The notes below the pieces were generated by a model. That model was given only the letters and a program-made list of their open reading frames with translations, had not been told where the DNA came from and ran no database searches. This document shows, one piece after another, positions 55,084-63,254 of a stretch of 64,000 nt of DNA. The translations under genes were made by a program, and so were the position numbers. This DNA comes from Macrocystis pyrifera (lineage: Eukaryota > Sar > Phaeophyceae > Laminariales > Laminariaceae): positions 4,951,495 through 5,015,494 of the forward strand of contig JASSKH010000030.1 of NCBI GenBank assembly GCA_031763025.1, given 5' to 3'. Position 1 is the first letter of the stretch. Each line of letters opens with the position of its first letter.

Positions 55084-55279
55084 AACAGGTTTCGTTGGCC
55101 TGCCCCCGATGCTTGTGATGCGAATCGCTGTTCACTGATGTTCACTATTTATTGCAGGTACTCTATGTTGCTGACTTGCGTTGACTGCTTCCGTATGATC
55201 GAGTGCAAGCAGTACGTTAGCGCAGTATAAGCTCTGGTGAGAGGTAAGTGCATACGCGTACCAGGTACCAGGTACCACG

Positions 55280-55490
55280 TAGGTATTATGATGGTTGCGA
55301 AGATGCGGACGGAGGTACCGGGTCGAAAGAACGGTCTAATGTGGAGAACACGGTTAGACTGTTCGTTAGATGTCATACTGCTGTACGCCGGAAGGGTAGC
55401 ATGATGGTTAAGAAGATACGGACGGAGGTACCTGGTAGAAAGAATGGTTTCATGTGAAGAACATGGTTGGAACGCTCGTTAGATATGATG
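55280..55490 (+). repeat. Two tandem ~105-bp units
   Basis: TATGATGGTTGCGAAGATGCGGACGG... and GCATGATGGTTAAGAAGATACGGACGG..., each ending CGTTAGATNTNATNCTGCTGT. Related to the array at 58755. Confidence 0.75.
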
Positions 55491-55692
55491 CTGCTGTGCA
55501 ATTCATAATAAACAATTAACGTTCCAAACATATAGAGAGGAGCAAGCCCGACTATTGACCATTTCCACTCCTTAAGAGTACGGTGGGATTGGAAGAGACT
55601 CCTAAAAATCTACCACCCCGCATGCGCCCATTGCTTTCACAACATCCTTGTCAATGTTTGGGTAACAGGAGAAACCCCCGAGCAATGGAAAT

Positions 55693-56211
55693 ATGCGACC
55701 ATCAAGGTCCTACCCAAAAAGAAGGACCGCACTAATTGCAACAACTAACTACAGAGGGATTTCGCCTGTTGCCCACGCAGGCAAAGTTCGTTTGAAAATC
55801 GTCGCGTCCTGCCTCAGCAACTACTGCGAGTCCGAGGGAATACTCCCAGACGAACAGTGCGGCTTCCGCCCCGCACGATCAACGATTGATACGTTGTTCG
55901 TCGTGCGCCGGTTGCAAGAAAAGCTCGGACGACAGAGGGAAATCCCCATGTACGTGTGCTTTATCGATCTGCAGAAAGCGTACGACTCTGTCGACCGAGG
56001 GCTGCTATGGGAGGTACTCACAAGCTTTGGCGTATCAACCAATATGCTGACAATTATCCGTAATTTCCACGAAGGTATGCGGGCTCGCGTGTGTACGGAT
56101 GGCGGCGAGCACTCGGAATGGTTTGAAGTCACGCAGGGGCTGCGAAAAGGCTGCGTGCTATCACCGTTGCTGATCAACGTGTTCTTCGCTGCTACGTCAC
56201 ACGTCGTGCTA
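55693..56211 (+). pseudogene. LINE-1 reverse transcriptase, N-terminal part
   Basis: [33 protein letters not shown], catalytic motif [33 protein letters not shown] (the point where copy 1 begins) and motif [13 protein letters not shown]. Motif C lies beyond the MITE insertion in a shifted frame. Confidence 0.8.
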
Positions 56212-56315
56212 TTACGGGGGACCATAGTAAACAGGACCTACGGCACACAAAAAACCTTTACATTTCCCTATTTTCACTATTAATAACAATATTTGGTCCT
56301 ATTATGGTCCAATAA
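56212..56315. mobile_element. MITE family M1, copy 12, inside LINE-1 copy 2
   Basis: TTACGGGGGACC ... TATTATGGTCCAATAA. Comparison with copy 1 (CGTGCTGGTACGC) shows the empty site: CGTGC-TA-GTACGC, so TA is duplicated. The 3' TIR has lost its CCCCCG part. Confidence 0.85.
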
Positions 56316-56576
56316 TAGTACGCTTCAGCCAAGACGAAGCCATCGCAAGGGATTTGGTTCGACTCGGTGATGCTGGAGTAGTCGGAACAGAGGAGCAGGA
56401 GCCGTTGGCTTCGTGTGAAGGGCTGTATGGGGCATGCTGTACGCCGATGACGCAGGAATTGTCTCGAAGTCGGCTGAGGGGTTCGCAAAATGATGACAGT
56501 CATCGTGACTGTCTTCGAAGCAGCAGGCGTCACGGTATCGGAAAAGAAGACAGAGACAATGCTTCTACGAACACCA

Positions 56577-56966
56577 TGTTCGAAATATCAAGGATAGACC
56601 ACTGAGCTACTCAGTCAGCGCTGACTTAGTAGCTCATTGGTCTATCCTTTCTAAACGAACAAAAGAAGTCCGGGGTTCGAGTCCCGCCAGACGTCGTATT
56701 TCCGCTTTTTCTGCTGTGGGTAGAAAACGGGAAATCAAGTGGAGTGAACCACTTTATTAAAAGAACGCACGACTAGGGAGGGGGACAATAGAAAGGAAAA
56801 ACCAGGCGCTGATTAGGGGCTTGATCAACCCCGGAAGATGCTATCGGCGGGAGGCCGTATCGAGCCCAAAGGTATTTCTTTTGTTCGAAATATCAAGGAT
56901 AGACCACTGAGCTGCTCAGTCAGCGCTGACTGAGTAACTCATTGGTCTATCCTTTATAAACGAACA
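56577..56966 (+). mobile_element. TRIM-like element, 390 bp, 85-bp terminal direct repeats
   Basis: Terminal repeats 56577-56661 and 56882-56966 are 81/85 identical, each beginning TGTTCG and ending CGAACA (TG..CA). They are flanked by the 5-bp direct repeat CACCA (56572-56576, 56967-56971). The interior (220 bp) has no frame. Each repeat is mostly one near-perfect 60-bp palindrome centred on AGTCAGCGCTGACT. An 11-nt A-box-like TAGCTCATTGG lies in the left repeat and a B-box-like GGGTTCGAGTCC just after it (56674). No obvious tRNA primer-binding site or polypurine tract, so LTR origin rests on termini and target duplication. Confidence 0.8.
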
Positions 56967-57112
56967 CACCAGACCAGACAACCCTCGCACCACCGCTCGT
57001 CGTCGAAGCAGCAGGCCAGACGTATAAACAGACGGCCCAGTTCTTATACCTAGGCGGCATTGTCCACGAAAACGCAAACTTCTCGCTCGAAATCGACCGA
57101 CGGATCCGTCTC

Positions 57113-57812
57113 GTGCGGGCATGCCTCAAACGGTTCGGCCCGGAGTTGTATGATAGGACGACCGCCCCCCTTAGCCTGAAAGTTCGAATGCTGAAGGCCG
57201 AGGTGATTGAGACCCTGCTGTACGGGTGTGTGACGTGGACCCTCAGAGCGGAACATTTGTCAAGCTTCGAACGGCTCACCACCGAGTCCTTTTGCGAGTC
57301 ATTGACTTCCAGCGCCGACTTCCTACTGACCACGCCACCCTCTCGTAAGCGAAGGCCCTCAAGACGACACGTTGCGAGAGCATCGACACGACCATCCGTA
57401 AACGGCGGCTCTTCTTTGCGGGGGACGTGGCACGGCACAGCAAGGAGCGATTACCCAGCGTCGGGTAATGTTCGGGACGATGCCTGGTGGGGAGAACCCG
57501 AGACCTGGTGGACAGTTTAAGTTTTGGCATAGATGCATAGTCGAAGACCTTAGGGAGTTCCGAGTCACCGAAGGATCAACGAAACCTGCCCCCTTAGTGT
57601 TTGGAGTTGAGACCGCACTGTGGTCCACTGCAGCAAAAAAGGCGGGGAAGTGGTACCGGGGGATCCTCGAAGCAGCCAAACGGTTCACGGTGAGGTGGCA
57701 CGAGGATGAGGCACAGCTGACTAGGCAGCGCCGCGCGTCCGCCGTGGGTGGTGTCCAAGGGAATGGGGGGAGGAGGGATAACAAAAGAGGCGTAGAAGGA
57801 AACCCGACCTAG
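57113..57812 (+). pseudogene. LINE-1 ORF2 C-terminal remains
   Basis: [20 protein letters not shown] ... [15 protein letters not shown] up to ~57285; after a frameshift, MFGTMPGGENPRPGGQ ... [20 protein letters not shown] to the stop at 57810. Aligns to residues ~190-430 of copy 1. Confidence 0.8.
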
Positions 57813-58159
57813 GGAACGCGGGGGAACAGGAGGAGTAGAAGGGAACCGCGGTGAACGAAAGTAGGAAGGATATGGCACAGAGGGTAGCAGACCGACTAGA
57901 AAGTAGAACGTGCCTATGCTACTCGTGGCGCCAACTGGTGCAGCTGGTCCGAACGTGGTCTTCCGTTGTCTTTATTTTTTTGTTTTTTTGTTGTTGCGCT
58001 TGATCCTCTGTAATTTTCATTTTGTCTCTTTCTCTTCCTTTCTTCTTTTGATTAAAGGAGTCGTGCGGCGTGGGTGGATGACGAGCCTGCTTTGCATGTT
58101 TCGTGTTGTCTAACGCCGAGGGGCGGGGCATAGTTGACGAACGCAGGACAGAGACGGCA

Positions 58160-58300
58160 TCAGGGTAGCAAGGTCTCAAGCGGAGTAGTAGGGAGAACCT
58201 GGCTAGCTATGCTACTCATACCAAAAACTACTGCTGCTACCTGGAGGGTACTTTGTGCTTCGGTTTGCCTGTTATTTTCCCTTGGTTTTTAGTCTCACTC
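58160..58300 (+). mobile_element. LINE-1 3'-tail fragment
   Basis: GGGTAGCAAGGTCTCAAGC, GGCTAGCTATGCTACTCAT, GCTACCTGGAGGGTACTTTG; matched on the minus strand at 60700-60790. Confidence 0.7.
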
Positions 58301-58479
58301 TGCTTATTTAGGAGAGTGGGGTTTCTTTCTTTAGCACGCTTTTTGGTCTGCCACATCCCCTGCGGGGAAGCACGACAGTTTTCTTTTCTTTTCTTCTCTC
58401 CTTTACGTATCTCTTTCGATTTTTTTTTTTTTGTTCTTGTCTTTCTTTGTTTTCTTTCGTTTTGTCTCATACCAGTAGA

Positions 58480-58715
58480 ATAATACGTATGTCGTGCCCG
58501 TTATATCCAGTACCTGGTATGATGACATGGCTTTGCATTGTGTACTGCTGTTGTGCTTATCTGTTATGCATACCAGGTACGCAACAATGTAGTATCTCTG
58601 TGGCGTAGTTTTGTGACCACAGAACTCTATAGAATTGAGGAATCGGCACGGACACTGCTGGTTGGTGTGCAGGATGTCGACGGGCAGAACGAATAATGTG
58701 AAGAACACACACTCC
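58480..58715 (+). repeat. Repeat R5, near-complete copy
   Basis: ACGTATGTCGTGCCCG ... CAGTACCTGGTATGATGACA ... GAGGAATCGGCACGGACAC ... AATGTGAAGAACACACAC. Confidence 0.75.
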
Positions 58716-58754
58716 ATCCAGTCGTAGTTGCGGGAGGAACTACGCCTTGACCCG

Positions 58755-59290
58755 TCCATTTTCTGTATTTCAGCGGAGATCAGCGTTATTTTCTCGGACT
58801 TCCCGACGAACCAGTACACGGGGGCGATGCGGTACCTGTACGTACGTCGTACCAGGTACGCCTGAAGGGTGGCATGATGGTCGCAGCCGAGATCGGCGTT
58901 GTTTTCTCGGACGTTCCGACGTACCAGTACACGGGGCGATGTGGTGCCTACCTGTCCGTACGTCGTACCAGCTAAGCGCTTACGATGCACTGCTGCTGTT
59001 GTACTTCGTACCAAGTACGCCTGAAGGGTAGCATAATGGTTGAGAATATACGACACGAGCGGATGTACCGCGTAGAAAGAACGGTTCACGATGTGAAGAA
59101 CCTAGCCATTTCCTGCTGTACCACTGGTTGTGTCCAGGTAGGTACCAGCTAAGCGCTTGCGATGCACTGCAGCATAATGGTTGAGAAGATACGGACGGAT
59201 GTACCGCGTAGAAAGAACGGTTTATGATGTGAAGAACCTGGCCATTTACTGCTCTACCAGTGGTTGTGTCCGTCAAAGTAAGGACCGCTG
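58755..59290 (+). repeat. Tandem array of ~100-150-bp units
   Basis: GCGTTATTTTCTCGGACTTC/GCGTTGTTTTCTCGGACGTT, CCAGTACACGGGG, GCCTGAAGGGT.GCAT.ATGGT (58860, 59022), CGGATGTACCGCGTAGAAAG (59062, 59198) and AGCTAAGCGCTT.CGATGCAC (58972, 59150) each occur at least twice. Confidence 0.75.
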
Positions 59291-59454
59291 TGCAATTCAT
59301 ATTATTATCCAAATGTTAAGGTCTTAGCCCGTTGGGCTAAAGGTAAAAGGTTAACCAGTCGCCTACCCAATCTAAGCCTCATAACACGAACACACATAAA
59401 GAGGAGCAAACCCGACTATACTGACCATTCCCGCTCCAGTTGTGGGAGAAACTA

Positions 59455-59540
59455 CGGTAGACAGGTAGCAAGGTACCAGACCGCCTAGTGGGGAGAACCT
59501 GGCTATGCTACTCGTATCGCAAACTGCTGCGGCTACCTGG
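59455..59540 (+). mobile_element. LINE-1 3'-tail fragment
   Basis: GACAGGTAGCAAGGTACCAG ... GGCTATGCTACTCGTATCGC ... GCTACCTGGAGGGTG. Confidence 0.7.
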
Positions 59541-59564
59541 AGGGTGTTTTATTATTGCATATAT

Positions 59565-59715
59565 GTGTGCGTGCGTCTTCTTCTCGTTAAACCGTTCTTT
59601 CTGTCATATCCGTCGACATCCAGCACAACAACCAGTGTCCGTGCCGATTCTTCAATCCTATTCATAGAGATATGCAAGTTCTGGGGTCACAAAACTACTC
59701 CAGAGAAACTGCGTT
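59565..59715 (-). repeat. Repeat R5, minus orientation
   Basis: GTTAAACCGTTCTTTCTG, CGTCGACATCCAGCACAAC, GTGTCCGTGCCGATTCTTCA, TTCTGGGGTCACAAAAC; abuts the poly(A) end of SINE copy 2. Confidence 0.75.
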
Positions 59716-59721
59716 GCCACG

Positions 59722-60055
59722 TTTTTTTTTTTTTTTTTTTTACTCATAACTCTCACTTTCCAGCCTAATTCGTAAGAGGTTTTACCCTCGACGACCTTCT
59801 GGACAAGCCGTGGTCACAGGTGTCTTCCCTTCCCTCCCCCGGTACGTGCCTTTATTTTTTATCGCGCATAGGGTTCAGCATTCCCACTGCTCGTCGATTT
59901 TCATCGAATGTAGCTAACTCACGCTCTCGCGCTTTCCGCTAATCAATCTCTTTTGTGCAAGAAAAAACCCCTACGAGCATGCACTCGGTGAGACTTGAAC
60001 CCACGAAATTAATCTTGATAGGCACACGGACCACCTACCAAGCCACCGGGGACGC
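59722..60055 (-). mobile_element. tRNA-headed SINE, copy 2
   Basis: T20 (tail) to GGTGGCTTGGTAGGTGG head on the minus strand; B box GGGTTCAAGTCTC near 59990. Confidence 0.85.
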
Positions 60056-60069
60056 CGGTATGCAGAAGC

Positions 60070-60170
60070 ATGGTGGACAATGCAATGTCATGCCATTATA
60101 CTGGATACGACAGGCACGATACACACATTTTATGAAGTATGTGTGTGTGTTCTTCACATTAAACCGTAGA
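60070..60170 (-). repeat. Repeat R5 termini fused
   Basis: Minus-strand R5 start (TGCAATGTCATGCCATTATA on plus) then GTGTGTGTTCTTCACATTAA, i.e. the R5 3' end, joined through TTTTATGAAGTA: two copies head to tail with the bodies missing, or a junction. Confidence 0.55.
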
Positions 60171-60342
60171 GAAACGAAAGAAAACAAAGAAAAACTATTA
60201 ATAAAACAAAGAAGAGAACTCGAAAGAGAAAAAGAAGAAGAAAAAATAGAGGAAAAAAAAAAACTGTCGTGCCCCCCCCGCAGCTGGGGATGTTATGGCG
60301 GGTCACTTGAAAGAACGAAAGAAAAAGAAAAAGAAACACCAC
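60171..60342. repeat. GAAA-rich tract
   Basis: GAAACGAAAGAAAACAAAGA and AAAGAAAAAGAAAAAGAAAC blocks; on the minus strand this is the same T/C-rich sequence as 58330-58450 (3' region of LINE-1). Confidence 0.7.
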
Positions 60343-60680
60343 TTTTTTTCTTTTTTTTTCGTCATTTTTACTTTCCAGCCCACTCGTAGGAGGTTTTACC
60401 CTCGACGATCTCTGGACCAGCCGTGGTCACAGCAGGTGTCGTCCCTTCTCCCCCCCGGTACGTGCCTTCATTTTTATCGCGCATAGGGTTCAGCATTCCC
60501 ATTCCCACTGCTCGTCGATTTTCATCTAATGTAGCTAACTCACGCTCTCGCGCTTTCCGCCTATCAATTTTTTATGCAAGAAAAAGTCCCTACGAGCATG
60601 CACTCGGTGAGATTTGAACCCACGAAATTGAGCTTGATAGGCACGCGGACGCGGACCACCTACCAAGCCACCGGGGACAC
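60343..60680 (-). mobile_element. tRNA-headed SINE, copy 3
   Basis: Full length. Head with GGTGGCTTGGTAGGTGG and GGGTTCAAATCTC, body as in copy 1, GGTCCGCGTCCGCGTGCC insertion in the head compared with copy 2. Confidence 0.85.
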
Positions 60681-60699
60681 CACTACTTGTAAACAGAGT

Positions 60700-60790
60700 A
60701 TGACTAAGAACCAAGAGAATATAACATGCAAACCAAAGCACAAAGCACCCTCCAGGTAGCGGGAGCAGTTGGTGGTACGAGCACTTACTT
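60700..60790 (-). mobile_element. LINE-1 3'-tail fragment
   Basis: Reverse complement of TACCACCAACTGCTCCCGCT ACCTGGAGGGTGC-type tail at 58220. Confidence 0.65.
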
Positions 60791-60838
60791 GGAAAAACAG
60801 ATGCGTACCTCCAGTAGGTTCTGAACTTCTCAATTGGC

Positions 60839-60862
60839 GGGGGGGGGGGGGGGGGGGGGGCG
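60839..60862 (+). repeat. Poly(G) run at the LINE-2 3' end
   Basis: About 22 G with one C; on the LINE strand a poly(C) tail directly after GAGTACGCCCTCCG. Confidence 0.85.
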
Positions 60863-61052
60863 GAGGGCGTACTCATTTTAGTCATTTGACCATTGACCAC
60901 GCATCCCTTTCGAGACGGAGCACCGTTCCTACTCCTAATAGAGACACCTCCAACATTTGGGCGCTCATTACGTTGTTTCCATAAATTACATAGAAACTTT
61001 TTGCTAATATTATCCCCTTCCTGTTTGGCCTCCTGTGGCCACCATCTATCTC

Positions 61053-61609
61053 CTAGGATAGCGATCGTTTTCCTCCCCCCTCGCTGCTATTCATTGTATC
61101 AAACTCCTCCATGTCACATTCGTCTATTTTCCTCATCTCCTTTTCTAACACATCCCGTTCCTCCTTGTATATTTCACATTCTCCTACTGTGTGAGTTCTA
61201 CTCTCTATTGCTTTGCCACACGGGCACATCTGTGCGTCTACTTCCTACTCTTCACGGCTACTGGTGTACCTCTTCCTTCTTTCTGGCAGGTCCAGGTCCC
61301 CTACACGAAAGCGCAGTTTCAGCGTTTTCGCGAAGTCCATTGGGCCATGCAAATACGTTTTCATTCCTATTCCTTCCCTCACTCCCCCGTATATCTCCAA
61401 GTGTTTTTTTTTCCGATTCCACCTTGTTTCTTAGCGCTAGCCTTTCCCTTCTTTCTATCCTTTCTTCTACTTCTGCCTTGTACATCCCAAACTTTCCGGC
61501 GGACATCATCTCTACTTGGTTTCCCCCCAGATCCTTCCATACTTTCTCAACTACGCCATCCCACCTTATTCCAGCTCGCCCTTTCGTTACTTTCTCCCAT
61601 ACAGCTCTA
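61053..61609 (-). pseudogene. LINE-2 ORF2, C-terminal part with CCHC
   Basis: After a frame change at ~61610: LVDRAVWEKVTKGRAGIRWD, VWKDLGGNQVEMMSAGKF, and near 61200 MCPCGKAIESRTHTVGEC, a C-x-C-x8-H-x4-C knuckle typical of the C-terminus of LINE ORF2 proteins; then a charged helix (KEERDVLEKEMRKIDEC) and TAG at 61053. Confidence 0.75.
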
Positions 61610-62677
61610 TCAACTAACTGGTATGGCTGGCAACCTCTTTTTTGGCATGGTCCTTACTTTATATTGCCAGTTCAACTTTCTCATGTCTCTATTTGTCTTG
61701 AGTGGGCGCATTCCCACTTCTGCTCTTAATACTGTATTACTAGTCGTACTTGAGCATCTCAGGATTTTTTTAGCTGCTGTCATTTGTACTGTTTCCAACT
61801 GTTTTACGAGTTTCGCGTTCCCTTCCCATACTTCTCTTGCATATTCTAGCTTTGGTACTATCACATTCATCAAGATACATATCTTAATCCTAGTGTCAAG
61901 GTTCGGGTCTGTTAGGATCGCATCCATCTTGCCTACTTGTGCCTTACCCTTTCCTATTACTTTTGCTATATGTGTATCCCAAGAGCAGTCTTTTGAGATC
62001 TCTACGCCAAGGTATGTATACTGGTCTACGATCGGCAATTCATCTTCTCCCCACTTCCAACTGAAATTTACCGGGTTTACCTTATCTTCGTTGCAAACAA
62101 CTACTGCGCATTTCTTGACGTTCGCCGTCACCCTCCATTTCCTGGTGTATTCTAGCGCCTTCTCTATTTGTTTCTGCAATCCTTCGGGTGTTTCTGATAT
62201 CCCCACGAAGTCATCCGCAAACATCAATCCCGACACCGTATCTTCCCCTACCGTGACTCCCTGCCATGCTGCCTCGACTGCTACTATCAGGTCGTTAGTA
62301 TATATCTTGAATAAGTTAGGTGACAACGTACATCCCTGTGCAACACCTTGTAAAATATCAACATACTTCGATATTTCCCCGTCCAGCATCACAGCACTTC
62401 TCGCACATTCCGTCATCTTTTTCATCATTCTCCACATCTTTCCTCTGATTCCTATTTCCCACAGTTTTTTCCACAATCCATTTCTCCATACTGTGTCGTA
62501 GGCTTTCTGCACATCTAGAAAGAAACAGTACGTTGTTAGTCCCGCGTCTTTCCTACCTTGAATAATCTTACTTAAGGTGTACACATGGTCTACACAGCTA
62601 CGGTTTGGCCTAAACCCTGCTTGCCCTTCGCTTATTTTGTCTTCCTTCTCCATCATCGTTCCCATTCTATCGTTCAA
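61610..62677 (-). CDS. LINE-2 reverse transcriptase core (355 aa open)
   Basis: Non-LTR reverse transcriptase: GQAGFRPNRSCVDHVYTLSK, motif A CFFLDVQKAYDTVWRNGLW, motif B LQGVAQGCTLSPNLFKIYTN, motif C GLMFADDFVGISE (catalytic FADD), ALEYTRKWRVTANVKKCAVV, YTYLGVEISKDCSWD. Upstream in the same frame NYRGITLLSTVRQTF is also readable, after in-frame TAG codons near 62820-62830. The first Met used here is internal; it is not a native start. Jockey/CR1/L2-like by motif style, not confirmed. Confidence 0.85.
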   Translation of the reverse strand: MNDRMGTMMEKEDKISEGQAGFRPNRSCVDHVYTLSKIIQGRKDAGLTTYCFFLDVQKAYDTVWRNGLWKKLWEIGIRGKMWRMMKKMTECARSAVMLDGEISKYVDILQGVAQGCTLSPNLFKIYTNDLIVAVEAAWQGVTVGEDTVSGLMFADDFVGISETPEGLQKQIEKALEYTRKWRVTANVKKCAVVVCNEDKVNPVNFSWKWGEDELPIVDQYTYLGVEISKDCSWDTHIAKVIGKGKAQVGKMDAILTDPNLDTRIKICILMNVIVPKLEYAREVWEGNAKLVKQLETVQMTAAKKILRCSSTTSNTVLRAEVGMRPLKTNRDMRKLNWQYKVRTMPKKRLPAIPVS

Positions 62678-63254
62678 AATCTTACAAAATGTTTGGCGTA
62701 CTGTGCTAAGTAGCGTTATACCTCTATAGTTCCTCGGGTCAGCCTTATCTCCTTTCTTGAATAAATTTACTACTACTCCTTCTCTCCACCTCCTAGGTGC
62801 GTACTCGTTTTTCTATATCCAGTTCTACAACACAACCAACACGGTAAGCATTCCTTCTCCCCCGTACTTCATGAATTAATTCACTATTTGGTCTGCCCCT
62901 GCTGCCTTTCTATTCTCAAGTTTAGCTACACACTTCTTTACGTCTTCCATTGTGAACTCTCTCTGTAACCCTCCCGAACCACTGTCTTCCCTTTCGGATG
63001 TTCGCCTCTGCCCGCGCGTTGAATTCCTTCTCGAATTATGCGTCGAACGTTTTGTTGGCTGTGGGTGTTCCTAGCTTACGGTAATGCTCTACTAGTATTT
63101 CCCTTTTCCCCTTCGAACTATCATTAATAACCATTTTACTGTTCAGTGCTCCTAGAGTAGCTATTCCCGCGTCTGCCTCTCCTGCCTGTTTGCCAAGTAT
63201 CCCTTTTATCCCTACCCACATCTGCTTCATCCCGCCCTCAAAGTCTTCATTCGT

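Larger units (their letters stand above)
55575..57900 (+). mobile_element. LINE-1 copy 2, broken, with two nested insertions
   Basis: Same family as 32722-34300 but longer at the 5' side. Damage: a 4-bp insertion at ~55742 splits NNYRGIS; MITE at 56212; frameshift around 56440; TRIM-like element at 56577; frameshift ~57290. Remaining frames align to copy 1 in order. Confidence 0.85.

Noticed and set aside
56577..56966. Retrozyme (hammerhead-bearing miniature LTR element)
   Set aside because: No CTGANGA...GAAA hammerhead core in the terminal repeats on either strand.
59985..60055. Functional tRNA gene on the minus strand
   Set aside because: Same SINE head; anticodon region is not paired.
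61191..62501. 436-codon plus-strand frame
   Set aside because: Antisense to the LINE-2 reverse transcriptase, whose motifs are unambiguous on the minus strand.
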